The notes under the pieces were generated by a model. It did not search any database, was not told where the DNA came from, and worked only from the letters and a program-made list of their open reading frames with translations. From NCBI RefSeq assembly GCF_022138605.1, contig NZ_JACBFS010000004.1:248001-312000 (forward strand): DNA of 64,000 nt, read 5' to 3'. The translations under genes and the position numbers were made by a program. The stretch comes from Xanthobacter sp. NM-25 (GTDB lineage Bacteria > Pseudomonadota > Alphaproteobacteria > Rhizobiales > Xanthobacteraceae). Shown here piece after piece: positions 35,143 through 43,475 of this stretch (positions are counted from its first letter, which is position 1; the number at the start of each line of letters is the position of its first letter).

Positions 35143-35295
35143 TTCGGTCTGCAATCTTTGTAGCTAACACCAAAATATGCCAGCGGAGGGGAAACGCAAT
35201 GCGAATGCCTCCGAAGACGACTAGCAACTTATACCGCATGTTGCGTTGCGGAGCCATAGGAGCGGCGTGAGTAGGAATAACTCTAAGGTAGCAGT

Positions 35296-35928
35296 GTGCC
35301 GTTCACGAGCGCGACACCGCTCCTCTCGGGCGTGGACAGTCGCCCGGCGCCGGTCTATCCCGCACGGCACGCGGCCCTGCTGGCCGCATTCGCAGCGGAC
35401 GAGGCGCAGGTGGCAGCTTCTCTCTTGTCGATCGTGCGCACGCCTTCGCGCGCCGCGTTGATCATCACGGTCGGTTGCGCCGGCGCCCTGGCGGCGGCGT
35501 GGTTTTTCGAGTTGTTCATGGGTCTTGCGCCCTGCCCGCTCTGCCTGGAGCAGCGCATTCCCTATTATGTGGGCCTGCCCTTCGCGCTCATGACCACCCT
35601 GGTGGCGCTGGCCGGCTACCCCCGCACCGCGCGGGTGTTCCTGGCGCTGCTGGCGGTGCTGATGTTCGGCAACATGGCGCTGGCCATCTTCCATGCGGGC
35701 GTGGAATGGCAGTTCTGGCCCGGCCCGACATCATGCACAGGGGCGCCGGTGATGACGCAGGGCGACATTCTGTCGGCGTTGAAAGATGCGCATGTGCCGC
35801 GCTGCGATGAAGCCGCATGGCGGCTGTTCGGCCTCTCCATGGCCGGCTGGAATGCGCTGATTGCGGCGGCGCTGGGGCTCGTCGCCCTGGTGGCGGCGGC
35901 GACAGGTCGCACCCCCAAGGCGGGCTGA
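35296..35928 (+). CDS. dsbB: disulfide bond formation protein B (DsbB family)
   Basis: 210 aa, about 45 residues longer than usual at the N-terminus. Four helices are visible: ALIITVGCAGALAAAWFFEL, VGLPFALMTTLVALAGY, RVFLALLAVLMFGNMALAIF and LSMAGWNALIAAALGLVALV. The first periplasmic loop carries LAPCPLCLEQR (CxxC) and a second Cys pair is present (TSCTGAP and PRCDEAA). It reoxidises DsbA with quinone as acceptor. GTG 35296 follows AAGG with a 5-nt gap; a shorter start near 35434 lacks such a signal. Divergent from irr. Confidence 0.9.
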   Translation: MPFTSATPLLSGVDSRPAPVYPARHAALLAAFAADEAQVAASLLSIVRTPSRAALIITVGCAGALAAAWFFELFMGLAPCPLCLEQRIPYYVGLPFALMTTLVALAGYPRTARVFLALLAVLMFGNMALAIFHAGVEWQFWPGPTSCTGAPVMTQGDILSALKDAHVPRCDEAAWRLFGLSMAGWNALIAAALGLVALVAAATGRTPKAG

Positions 35929-35948
35929 AGGCGGCTCGGCGCCACCGA

Positions 35949-36506
35949 TCAGGGATCGAGTTCGGTATCCCAGTAAAGATAATCCACCCAGCTTTCATGC
36001 AGATAGTTGGGTGGGAAGTGGCGGCCGTTCTGGTGCAGGTCCTGCACCGAGGGCTGAAAGGGCATTTGCGCCGGCCACATGTCGAGATCCGCCGGCATAT
36101 GGCCGCCCTTGCGCAGATTGCAGGGGGAGCAGGCGGTGACCACGTTTTCCCAGGTGGTCTGCCCGCCCCGGGAGCGTGGGATGAGGTGATCGAAGGTGAG
36201 GTCCTCGCGCGTGCCACAGTATTGGCAGGAGAAGCGATCGCGGAGGAAGACGTTGAAGCGGGTGAAGGCCGGCTGCCGCGTGGGTTTGACGAAGGTTCTC
36301 AGCGACACCACACTGGGAAGTCTCAGTTCGAACCCGGGACTTCGGACCGCCTTGTCATAGTATTCAACGATATTCACGCGGTCGAGAAACACCGCCTTGA
36401 TGGCGTCCTGCCAGGACCAGACAGAAAGAGGATAGTAGCTCAACGGGCGATAGTCCGCGTTGAGTACGAGTGCTGGCCAGGCCCCTGGTGACAAAGCTGT
36501 GGTCAA
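35949..36506 (-). CDS. HNH endonuclease
   Basis: 185 aa. The HNH fold reads FSCQYCGTREDLTFDHLIPR, SRGGQTTWENVVTACSPCNL and RKGGHMPADL: zinc Cys pairs (CQYC and CSPC), the catalytic His in FDHLIPR and Asn in WENVV. Such stand-alone HNH proteins are common in alphaproteobacteria; cellular role unknown. TTG 36504-36506 is taken as start because AGGAGG (36514-36519) lies exactly seven bases upstream. No restriction or toxin partner is adjacent. It ends 21 bp beyond dsbB, facing it. Confidence 0.92.
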   Translation of the reverse strand: MTTALSPGAWPALVLNADYRPLSYYPLSVWSWQDAIKAVFLDRVNIVEYYDKAVRSPGFELRLPSVVSLRTFVKPTRQPAFTRFNVFLRDRFSCQYCGTREDLTFDHLIPRSRGGQTTWENVVTACSPCNLRKGGHMPADLDMWPAQMPFQPSVQDLHQNGRHFPPNYLHESWVDYLYWDTELDP

Positions 36507-36612
36507 CGACCGACCTCCTCGTCCCTCAGCATCGAATCGAACCCGTTGGATCTCGATGCGCGGCGATACTCTATATGCTCGGTGTCAGTCTTGTGAAGCC
36601 GAACCCCACGGC

Positions 36613-37311
36613 TCACGGGGTGCGGGCGGCGAGGCTCTGGGCAATGAACGCCCCGGCTGCCGCCACCTCGCCAGCGTCGATTCCATGGCCGAGGCCCGGG
36701 CTGAGATGCCATTGCACCGGAACCCCCGCGGCGGCCAATGCCTGGGCCGAGCCGAACAGGGCCTGGGCGGGGATCAATTCGTCATCCTCCCCGTGCATCA
36801 GCAGCACCGGTGGGGGCGCGGCAAAGGGCTCGCTCCGCGGCGTCGCGGCCCCCACCCACATGCCGGAACAACTGACAATGGCGGCGGGGTGCGGGGTCAT
36901 CTCCAGCCCCACCTTGAGCGCCATCATCGCCCCCTGGCTGAAGCCGAAGAGCACCAGGCGTTCCGGCGGCAGATCGTGCTTCGCCAGTTCAGCCTCCAGA
37001 AATGCCGCCAGCGTCGGCGCCGCCGCGGCAGCGCCACGGGTCAGCTCGTGAGGATCCTGAAAGGTCAACGGGAACCACTGGCGTCCCACCGGTGCCTGGC
37101 CACAGGGCTCCGGCGCATGCGGGGAGATGAAGGCGGCATGAGGCAACAGTGGTGCCCAGGCATTGCCGAGATCGATGAGATCTCGCCCATCGGCACCGTA
37201 ACCGTGCAGCAGCACCACCAGGCTGTCGGGCGCGCCCCCTGCCTGCGGCCGCAGCCGGGGCCCGTCGAGAATGGGCGCGTCGAGGGAGACGCCATCGAGA
37301 GGAAACGACAT
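36613..37311 (-). CDS. phospholipase/carboxylesterase-family hydrolase, second copy
   Basis: 232 aa. Alpha/beta hydrolase: LVVLLHGYGADGRDLIDLGN, nucleophile elbow LFGFSQGAMMAL (Ser), acid loop LLMHGEDDELIPA (Asp) and SPGLGHGIDAGE (His). It is closer to canonical serine esterases (YpfH/acyl-protein-thioesterase type) than the paralogue at 1711-2349, with which it shares the GFSQG and HGEDD blocks. ATG 37311 is preferred, with GGAG nine bases upstream; ATG 37326 is possible. Soluble. It is downstream of the DNA glycosylase gene on the same strand. Substrate unknown. Confidence 0.88.
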   Translation of the reverse strand: MSFPLDGVSLDAPILDGPRLRPQAGGAPDSLVVLLHGYGADGRDLIDLGNAWAPLLPHAAFISPHAPEPCGQAPVGRQWFPLTFQDPHELTRGAAAAAPTLAAFLEAELAKHDLPPERLVLFGFSQGAMMALKVGLEMTPHPAAIVSCSGMWVGAATPRSEPFAAPPPVLLMHGEDDELIPAQALFGSAQALAAAGVPVQWHLSPGLGHGIDAGEVAAAGAFIAQSLAARTP

Positions 37312-37351
37312 GATCTCGCGCTCCATCACGCTTGCAATTGAATCAAAGAAC

Positions 37352-38008
37352 TCAGGCCGGCGCCCCAAGGCGTGAACGCCGCACGGCATAATAGGCCCAC
37401 AGCAGATGCGCCGCCACGCCGCGCAGCGGACGCCAATCCTCGGCGATCGCCAGGAGCCCCTCCTGCGTGCAACGCCCACCCAGAGCGAAGCCGTCCCCCA
37501 AGGCCACCTGCAGCGCCAGATCGCCGGCGGGAAAGGCATCGGCGCGGCCAAGGCAGAACAAAAGATAGAGATCGGCGGACCAACGGCCGATGCCCGGCAA
37601 CCGCATCAGCTGATGGGTCGCGGCCTCCATGGGCAGTGCATGGAGCCCGCAGAGGTCCACCGCACCGGCATCCAGCATCTGGACAATGCCCTTCAGGGTC
37701 CGGATTTTCGGGGTCGACAGGCCGGCTGCGCGCAACTGCTCCGGCGCCGCCGCGCGCAGACGGTCGCGGCTGGCCGGCCCGCCCAGCGCCTGCTCCAGCC
37801 GCGCGGCGATGGCCCGGGCGGCCGCCACCGAAAGCTGCTGCGCCACCACGATTGCCACCAACCCCTCGAACCCCGGTGGCCGGCGCCGCAGGGCCGGGCA
37901 ACCCGTGCGGGCGGCGAGGGGCACCAGTCGCGGATCAAGCCGCAGGAGCGCGGCAAAGGCGGCCTCGAAACCGGCCTGGTCCTGCAACAGGAGCGGAGGG
38001 GCGGGCAT
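37352..38008 (-). CDS. DNA-3-methyladenine glycosylase II (AlkA-like HhH-GPD)
   Basis: 218 aa. Base-excision repair glycosylase removing alkylated purines. Seen: FEGLVAIVVAQQLSVAAARA, helix-hairpin-helix LMRLPGIGRWSADLYLLFCL, and catalytic Asp in AFPAGDLALQVAL. Length fits AlkA without the N-terminal Ada-like domain. ATG 38006-38008 gives MPAPPLLLQDQAGFEAAF; upstream sequence overlaps the divergent gluQ gene and is not needed. An esterase gene follows 40 bp later. No alkB or ada gene adjoins. Confidence 0.9.
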   Translation of the reverse strand: MPAPPLLLQDQAGFEAAFAALLRLDPRLVPLAARTGCPALRRRPPGFEGLVAIVVAQQLSVAAARAIAARLEQALGGPASRDRLRAAAPEQLRAAGLSTPKIRTLKGIVQMLDAGAVDLCGLHALPMEAATHQLMRLPGIGRWSADLYLLFCLGRADAFPAGDLALQVALGDGFALGGRCTQEGLLAIAEDWRPLRGVAAHLLWAYYAVRRSRLGAPA

Positions 38009-38086
38009 CGCCGGCGCGCTCACCGCGCCCCACCCTTGCGGCTGTCGCGCCCACAGGCCCGGCGCGACGTGGTAAGCCAACGCATC

Positions 38087-38983
38087 ATGAGTCTGCTCCT
38101 CGGCCCCATGGTCTGCCGCTTCGCGCCCAGCCCGAACGGGCTGCTCCACCTCGGCCACGCCTATTCCGCCCTCGTGAACGCCGAAGCGGCCCGCCGCGCC
38201 CGCGGCACCTTCCTGCTGCGCATCGAGGACATCGACACCACCCGTTGTCGACCCGAATTCGAGAGCGCCATTCTGGAAGATCTGGCGTGGCTGTCCATCC
38301 CGCCGGCCGTAGCCCCGCGACGGCAGTCCGAGCATTTCGCCGACTATGCCGCCGCCCTAGGCCGGCTGGAGGCCATGGGGCTCGTTTATCCCGCCTTCGA
38401 GAGCCGTGGCGACATCGCCCGCGCCGTGCAGGGCCGTGAGGCACAGACCGGTGCACCGCACCCGCGCGACCCGGATGGCGCCCCGCTCTTCCCTTTCGCC
38501 CGCGCCGACCTCAGCGACGCCGAGCGGGCGGCGCGTCGGCAGGCGGGCGAGCCGTTCGTGCTGCGGCTGGACATGGCCCGTGCCTGCGCGCTGGTGGAGA
38601 CACCCCTGGTCTGGCACGAGGCGCAGGGCACCCCCGAGGGCCCGCCGCGCGCCATCCCCGCCCATCCGGAGGCCTGGGGCGACGTGATCCTCGCCCGCCG
38701 CGACGCGCCCACCTCCTACCACCTTTCGGTGGTGGTCGACGACGCCCTGCAGGGCATTACCCACGTCATCCGCGGCCAGGACCTGTTCCAGGCCACCGCC
38801 ATCCATCGGCTGCTGCAGCACCTGCTGCGGCTTCCCGTGCCGCTTTACCACCACCATCCGCTGATCCGCGATGCGCGGGGGCGCAAGCTGTCGAAAAGCC
38901 ACGCGGCCACCAGCATCGCCAGCCTTCGCGCCGCAGGTGTCAGCGCAGAAGATGTCCGGCGCCGGGTGGGCCTTGCCGCCTGA
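38087..38983 (+). CDS. gluQ: glutamyl-Q tRNA(Asp) synthetase
   Basis: 298 aa, the size of GluRS lacking the anticodon-binding half. It attaches glutamate to the queuine base of tRNA-Asp. Class I motifs: HIGH-type FAPSPNGLLHLGHAYSAL, FLLRIEDIDTTRCRPEFE, YHLSVVVDDALQGITHVIRG and KMSKS-type GRKLSKSHAA. The zinc-binding Cys cluster present in E. coli GluQ-RS (CFC...C) is replaced by PAFESRGD with no Cys, as in several alphaproteobacterial homologues. ATG 38087 is taken; ATG 38108 is an alternative. queF in this window belongs to the same modification pathway. Confidence 0.92.
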   Translation: MSLLLGPMVCRFAPSPNGLLHLGHAYSALVNAEAARRARGTFLLRIEDIDTTRCRPEFESAILEDLAWLSIPPAVAPRRQSEHFADYAAALGRLEAMGLVYPAFESRGDIARAVQGREAQTGAPHPRDPDGAPLFPFARADLSDAERAARRQAGEPFVLRLDMARACALVETPLVWHEAQGTPEGPPRAIPAHPEAWGDVILARRDAPTSYHLSVVVDDALQGITHVIRGQDLFQATAIHRLLQHLLRLPVPLYHHHPLIRDARGRKLSKSHAATSIASLRAAGVSAEDVRRRVGLAA

Positions 38984-38989
38984 GTGCGG

Positions 38990-39928
38990 CTAGCCGACGC
39001 CGAGCACGTAAAGCCAGAAGGCGATGGTGATCACCGCCAGGCCGGTGGAAAGAGAAACGGCGCTGGTGGCCGTGCCCACCGCCACGCCATAGCGCTGGGC
39101 CAGCAGGTAGCCATTGATGCCCGAGGGCATGGCCGCGAACAGCACCGCCACCCCCGCCCAGACCGGTGGCATGGGGAAAATCAGGGTCAGCAGCAGCACC
39201 GCGAACGGATGGCCCAGGAGCTTAAGAAAGCTGATGAGCGCCGCCGGGCGCACATCTCCGCGGATGCCGTAGTGCTTTAGCGAAAGCCCAAGGGCGATGA
39301 GGGCGCAGGGCGTGGCCGAGGCGCTGAGCATATCCATGATCTGCTTGGGCACTCCACCCACCTGGATGCCCACCACGCGCCCCAGCGCACCGGCATAGAT
39401 GCCGATGAGAATGGGGTTCAGCGCCAGCGCCTTCACCAGCCGCAGCAACATGGCGCGGGAAAAGCCGGCGCTGCCTTCCAGCAGCAGGGTGGCGGCGATC
39501 ATCATCACCGGCAGGTGGATAGCGATCAGCAGGAACAGGGGCACCGCGCCCTCTTCTCCATAGGCGCGCAGGATCAGCGGCACGCCCACGAACACCGTAT
39601 TGGCCTGCCCGGCGGCGAAGCCGTGGATGACGGATTCCTGGTGGCCCCGCCCAAACAGCTTGCGCGCCGCCAGCATGGCGAGGGCAAACACCAGGAAGGC
39701 GCCGGCGAAATAGGAGATCCAGTAGCCCCATGGCTGGGCGTGCGGCAGCTTCGCCTCGCTCAGCGTCTTGAAGATGAGCACCGGCAGGGCCAGGCTGAAC
39801 ACATATTCCGCGAGGCCATCGGAGGCTTTGTCCGTCACCAGCCCAACCTTGGCGGCCCCGTAACCAATGGCCACCATGCCGAAAACCGGCAGGACAATGA
39901 CGGCAATGTCGGCGAAGGTGGAGAGCAT
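38990..39928 (-). CDS. AEC-family transporter
   Basis: 312 aa with about ten hydrophobic helices. Seen: IAVIVLPVFGMVAIGYGAAK, EYVFSLALPVLIFKTLSEAK, QANTVFVGVPLILRAYGEEG and LNPILIGIYAGALGR, all characteristic of AEC (auxin efflux carrier/malonate transporter) proteins. Charged loops are short. It is probably an exporter of small organic anions; the substrate cannot be inferred. It converges on gluQ with a 6-bp gap. The gene upstream on the same strand (39943) ends 14 bp before its start, so the two may be co-transcribed. A second AEC gene is cut by the left window edge. Confidence 0.9.
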   Translation of the reverse strand: MLSTFADIAVIVLPVFGMVAIGYGAAKVGLVTDKASDGLAEYVFSLALPVLIFKTLSEAKLPHAQPWGYWISYFAGAFLVFALAMLAARKLFGRGHQESVIHGFAAGQANTVFVGVPLILRAYGEEGAVPLFLLIAIHLPVMMIAATLLLEGSAGFSRAMLLRLVKALALNPILIGIYAGALGRVVGIQVGGVPKQIMDMLSASATPCALIALGLSLKHYGIRGDVRPAALISFLKLLGHPFAVLLLTLIFPMPPVWAGVAVLFAAMPSGINGYLLAQRYGVAVGTATSAVSLSTGLAVITIAFWLYVLGVG

Positions 39929-39942
39929 GACCGCCGGTGCCC

Positions 39943-40230
39943 TCAGGCCGCAGCGCGGGTGGGAGTCTCGATCGCGTCGAGCCGGGTCGCGTGGACCATG
40001 GGCATCACCGCCAGCCGCATCTTCAGCCGCGTGGCGAGATCGGCGGGTGCGCAGAACAGAACGGTCAGTTCGAGCACGCCGCCCACCCGCTCGGCCCCGA
40101 GGCTCTGCGGCAGCACATCATGAATCACGAAGGGCTCCAGCAGGCGCAGCAGCACGTTGGCATCGGCATCGGCGGTTACGACCAGGCGATATTCGTCGTG
40201 GCTCTCGGGGGCACACAGGGGGTGGGGCAT
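39943..40230 (-). CDS. small ACT-like hypothetical protein
   Basis: 95 aa from ATG 40230. The alternating pattern YRLVVTADADANVLLRLLEP, then VHDVL-like strand, VLELTVLFCAPADLATRLKM and HATRLDAIETP resembles a beta-alpha-beta-beta-alpha-beta ACT fold such as those binding amino acids, but this is weak. No strong ribosome site precedes the ATG, and the frame stays open to 40413, so the true start is uncertain. It is 14 bp upstream of the AEC transporter gene on the same strand, so a regulatory or sensory link is possible. Function unknown. Confidence 0.55.
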   Translation of the reverse strand: MPHPLCAPESHDEYRLVVTADADANVLLRLLEPFVIHDVLPQSLGAERVGGVLELTVLFCAPADLATRLKMRLAVMPMVHATRLDAIETPTRAAA

Positions 40231-40583
40231 CTGGAAAGATCCGAACAGGGACGCCGAAGCGTCGGTGCATGCGGCTCGCGCAGGCAGATCGCGCGTGGAG
40301 ACAAGCCGCAGAAAAGGCAGGCGCGTCAGTTTACCCGGCCGACACCGTCGACCGGGCGACGAATTCGCCGCGCTGCCGGGAACAGAACCCGCACCATGTG
40401 TTCGCAGTGCCACATACCTCCTTGTAGGATGGGCGTCGCGCCCGCGTCAACCGCCGCCATGCGCCGCGGGACGACGGCGTCACGGCTGCGTCATCTCGGC
40501 GCGCGATGCGTCCCCTCGCCTTGGCGCGGAGGCACAGGCGCACTAGCTTAGGCCTCCCTCAGACTTCTTGTGGGATCGCAGTC
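40231..40583. other. 353-bp spacer with no clear gene
   Basis: No gene is recognised between the ACT-like gene and the small membrane protein. Plus-strand frames here are Arg/Ala-rich shadows. The region could hold an N-terminal extension of the ACT-like gene and the promoter of the SCO operon. Confidence 0.45.
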
Positions 40584-40820
40584 ATGGCCGCTCCAGGCCC
40601 CACATCACCGCCGGCAGGCGCCCCGCAGACGGGCGCACGCACGCCGTCGCCCGGGTCGGTCGCCGAGCCGGGACCGGAGGAACGGCTGGGCCGGGTGAGC
40701 CTGTGGCTCGCGAGCGCCGTGGCCGGTGCCGCGTTCTGTGGCGCGCTGCTGCTGTGGTGGCGCCATGGGGCGACGGTGTTTTTCGATGCGCTGAGCGCCG
40801 GCATCGGCGCCTGCATGTAG
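40584..40820 (+). CDS. small membrane protein upstream of SCO gene
   Basis: 78 aa from ATG 40584. The first half is low-complexity and Pro/Ala/Gly-rich (AGAPQTGARTPSPGS), then EERLGRVSLWLASAVAGAAF and CGALLLWWRHGATVFFDALS form a single hydrophobic segment followed by a basic turn. It lies 46 bp upstream of the SCO-family gene on the same strand, so the pair probably forms an operon. It might be an assembly factor for copper-containing oxidase, but nothing in the sequence proves that. Function unknown. Confidence 0.6.
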   Translation: MAAPGPTSPPAGAPQTGARTPSPGSVAEPGPEERLGRVSLWLASAVAGAAFCGALLLWWRHGATVFFDALSAGIGACM

Positions 40821-40866
40821 CCGACAGCGGGCCACTATCCTGCCCGCCATGGAGATTGTCCCGATC

Positions 40867-41463
40867 ATGTCGCCTCGCCTCAAGATCCTGACCCTGTTCG
40901 GCGCGTTCGCAGCGGGCGCCCTGGTGCTGGTGGTCGGCGTCACGGCCCTGATGCCGAAAGCCGCCCAGCCGGTGGCCAGCGGCACCGCCGCGGTGGGCGG
41001 GCCGTTCTTGCTGGTGGATCAGGACGGCAAGCCCGCCACCGAAGCCATCTTGAAGGGCAAGCCCACGCTGATCTTCTTCGGTTTCACCCATTGCCCGGAC
41101 GTGTGCCCGACCGCGTTGTTCGAGATGTCCGAAATCTTTGGCGCCCTGGGGCCGGATGCGGACAAGGCGCAGGCCATTTTCGTCTCGGTCGATCCCGAGC
41201 GCGACACGCCGGAGGTGATGAAGTCCTATCTCAGCAGCTTCGCACCCCAGCTGAAGGCGCTCACGGGAACGCCGGAGGCCATCGAGACCATCAAGAAGGA
41301 ATATCGGGTCTATTCCCGCAAGGTGCCGCTGACCGGGGACGACTACACCATGGACCACACCGCCGTGGTCTATCTCATGGATAAGACCGGCACCTTCGTG
41401 GCCCCCTTCAACTCCAAGCAACCGCCGGCCACGGCCGCCGCCGAGCTTCGCAAGTATTTTTGA
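40867..41463 (+). CDS. SCO1/SenC-family copper-binding thioredoxin-like protein
   Basis: 198 aa. An N-terminal anchor MSPRLKILTLFGAFAAGALV is followed by FGFTHCPDVCPTALFEMSEI with the CxxxC copper pair, SVDPERDTPEVMKSYL and the copper-ligand His in DDYTMDHTAVVYLMD. SCO proteins deliver copper to the CuA site of cytochrome oxidase or act as thiol reductases. ATG 40849 would add six residues; ATG 40867 is taken because the signal anchor starts there. No oxidase gene adjoins. Its last 56 bp overlap, on the opposite strand, the end of the glycosyltransferase gene. Confidence 0.92.
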   Translation: MSPRLKILTLFGAFAAGALVLVVGVTALMPKAAQPVASGTAAVGGPFLLVDQDGKPATEAILKGKPTLIFFGFTHCPDVCPTALFEMSEIFGALGPDADKAQAIFVSVDPERDTPEVMKSYLSSFAPQLKALTGTPEAIETIKKEYRVYSRKVPLTGDDYTMDHTAVVYLMDKTGTFVAPFNSKQPPATAAAELRKYF

Positions 41464-43435
41464 GCGCGGCCCCTCCCGCCCGCAGACCTCGGGCGGAGAC
41501 GGCGTGTTGCGTCTTTTCCCAGTGGTGGGGCCGCTGGACCAGTTCCAAGAGTGCCCGCCACGCGGCCCAGGACAGCAGCAGCCAATAGATGGGAATGGTC
41601 GCCAGCAGTTTCAGTGGCAGGCTCTGCTGGCGCCGCGCTGCGCCGATGATCATGGTCAGCGCCGTGCCGAGGTAGCCCACCCCGAATGTTGTGTAGGTGA
41701 GCGCGCACACGAGCACCTCGGTGCCCGATCGGCACGGTTCGCCGAGCAGCCCCTGAGCCAGATACCAGAACAGGATCGCCAGGCAGAACGGGTGCACCAG
41801 CGCCGAGGCATAGGGCCCGGCGGTGAGCACGAACACCGCCAGCGTCTGGCGCCAGCCCAGATCCCGCATCAGCTCCAGCGGGTGGCGACCATGAACCAGC
41901 AGGGTCTGCGCCCAGCCCTTCAGCCACCGCCCGCGCTGGCCCAGCCACGCCTTGCGGGAGACAGGCGCCTCCTCGAACGTGCTGGAGCCGATGACCCGGG
42001 TGCGCCACCCCGCGCGCGCCAGACGGATGCCGAGATCGGCATCCTCGGTGACATTGAAGGGATCCCACGCGCCGACCCGCTCCAGGACATCGCGACGGAA
42101 GTGGTTGGACGTGCCACCCAGGAGGATGGGCAGTTCGAGGGCGCTGAGCACCGGCAGCAGCACATCGAACTGGGCCGCGTATTCCGCAGCGAAATGCCCG
42201 CTGATCCAGGAGACGGGGCCATTGTCGATGGTGAGGCGGGCCTGCACGCACGCCACCTGCGGCCCGCCCGAGCGGAAGGCGGCGAGGGCGCGCCGCAACT
42301 GGTCGGGCTCCGGCAGGTCCTCCGCATCGAAGATTGCCACATAGCGGCCACGGGCCAATGCCAGCGCGGTGTTGAGAGCTTTGGGCTTGGTTCGCGGGCC
42401 GATGTCCGGAACAGCCACTTCTTCCATCTGGCTCGGCAGTCCCAGGGCGGCGATGACCGCGCGGGTCTGCACATCGTCCGCCTCCACCACCAGCTTGATG
42501 TCCAGCTTCTCAGGCGGGTAGTTGAGCCGCGCCAGCGCCGCCACCAGACCGGGAACGCTGGCGGCCTCGTGATAGAGCGGCACCAGGATGGAGTAGATCG
42601 GCAAATCCCGATCCTGCAGATCGAGCGGGCGCTCATGCTCGGTTGCATCGAAGCAGCAGCCGGCCAGGCGCAGCGCCAGCCACGACAGAAAGACCAGGGA
42701 CAGCAGCAGCTGCACCACCAGCACCGCCAGTGCCGGCTCGAACGCGGCGATGGCCAGCAGCAGGCCACCCATCAGCAGGGCGAGGAGGGTCAGTGACCAC
42801 AGTGGATGGAGCGTGCCGGCGGAACGGGCGGGCTCCGTATCCCGCAGGCGAAACGCGGCCGCCGTCGCCAGGGCGGCGCCATCGCGGGCGACGATCTGAC
42901 GGCGCAGGGCATCGGGCGCCATCAGCCGCAGCCGGTGGCGCAGTTCCGGCGCCAGCCGCAGCGCCCGTGCCAGTCGCCGCACGAGGCGCCCCTGCGGCGC
43001 CACGATGAACACCGGCGCGCTGCCGCCCAGATCCACCACCGTTGCGGTGCGCGCCGCGGCGCTTGCCAGGTCCGCCCGTGTCAGCGCGCTCGGGTCCACC
43101 GGCCACCGCGGCAGAGGTTCGAGCGGGTCGTTCAACGGCAGCCCGAGATGGGCGGCGGTGAAGCGGGCGACTTCGGCACGGGAGACAGCGCCCTGCGCCA
43201 CCAGCACCTCGTCACCCCCCATGCCGATTTGCCGGGCGCGAGACTCGGCCCAGTGCAGCATGTCTTCGGCCAGATGACCGCGAAACGGCGCCAGCTCGGC
43301 CGGCAGATCGAGGGGAAGATCAGACGGAAAACCGGCCACCACGGAAGCCCCGGCGCCGGGGGGCACCCCATGCACAGCGGCATGCCCGGCCCCCGCCCCG
43401 TCGCCCTTGCCCCCAAGGCCACGTTCCATCACCAT
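41408..43435 (-). CDS. family 2 glycosyltransferase, cellulose-synthase-type, with N-terminal MshEN-like domain
   Basis: 675 aa. The N-terminal third holds a GspE/MshEN-like segment (DEVLVAQGAVSRAEVARFTA) such as bind c-di-GMP or ATPase partners. Then come two membrane helices and the processive GT2 domain: PIYSILVPLYHEAASVPGLV, KLVVEADDVQTRAVIAALGL, DAEDLPEPDQ (DxD), NVTEDADLGIRLARAG and the GQRGRWLKGW (QxxRW) motif. At least four helices follow (YASALVHPFCLAILFWYLAQ and others). It probably extrudes a beta-linked polysaccharide. ATG 43435 with GGGGGGA six bases upstream is taken. Its last 56 bp overlap the SCO gene. A GGDEF protein is 4 kb away. Confidence 0.85.
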   Translation of the reverse strand: MVMERGLGGKGDGAGAGHAAVHGVPPGAGASVVAGFPSDLPLDLPAELAPFRGHLAEDMLHWAESRARQIGMGGDEVLVAQGAVSRAEVARFTAAHLGLPLNDPLEPLPRWPVDPSALTRADLASAAARTATVVDLGGSAPVFIVAPQGRLVRRLARALRLAPELRHRLRLMAPDALRRQIVARDGAALATAAAFRLRDTEPARSAGTLHPLWSLTLLALLMGGLLLAIAAFEPALAVLVVQLLLSLVFLSWLALRLAGCCFDATEHERPLDLQDRDLPIYSILVPLYHEAASVPGLVAALARLNYPPEKLDIKLVVEADDVQTRAVIAALGLPSQMEEVAVPDIGPRTKPKALNTALALARGRYVAIFDAEDLPEPDQLRRALAAFRSGGPQVACVQARLTIDNGPVSWISGHFAAEYAAQFDVLLPVLSALELPILLGGTSNHFRRDVLERVGAWDPFNVTEDADLGIRLARAGWRTRVIGSSTFEEAPVSRKAWLGQRGRWLKGWAQTLLVHGRHPLELMRDLGWRQTLAVFVLTAGPYASALVHPFCLAILFWYLAQGLLGEPCRSGTEVLVCALTYTTFGVGYLGTALTMIIGAARRQQSLPLKLLATIPIYWLLLSWAAWRALLELVQRPHHWEKTQHAVSARGLRAGGAALKNTCEARRRPWPAVAWS

Positions 43436-43475
43436 GCCGGTCCCCCCAACCCGCACGACACAACTAGAGGGTACC

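Noticed and set aside
36320..36345. tRNA-like GTTCGAACCCGGGAC stretch
   Set aside because: It resembles a T-arm but lies within the HNH gene's conserved reading frame, and no acceptor or anticodon stem can be folded around it.
41504..42796. 430-codon plus-strand frame opposite the glycosyltransferase
   Set aside because: No recognisable domain, rich in Arg/Gln/Gly, fully inside the well-supported minus-strand gene.
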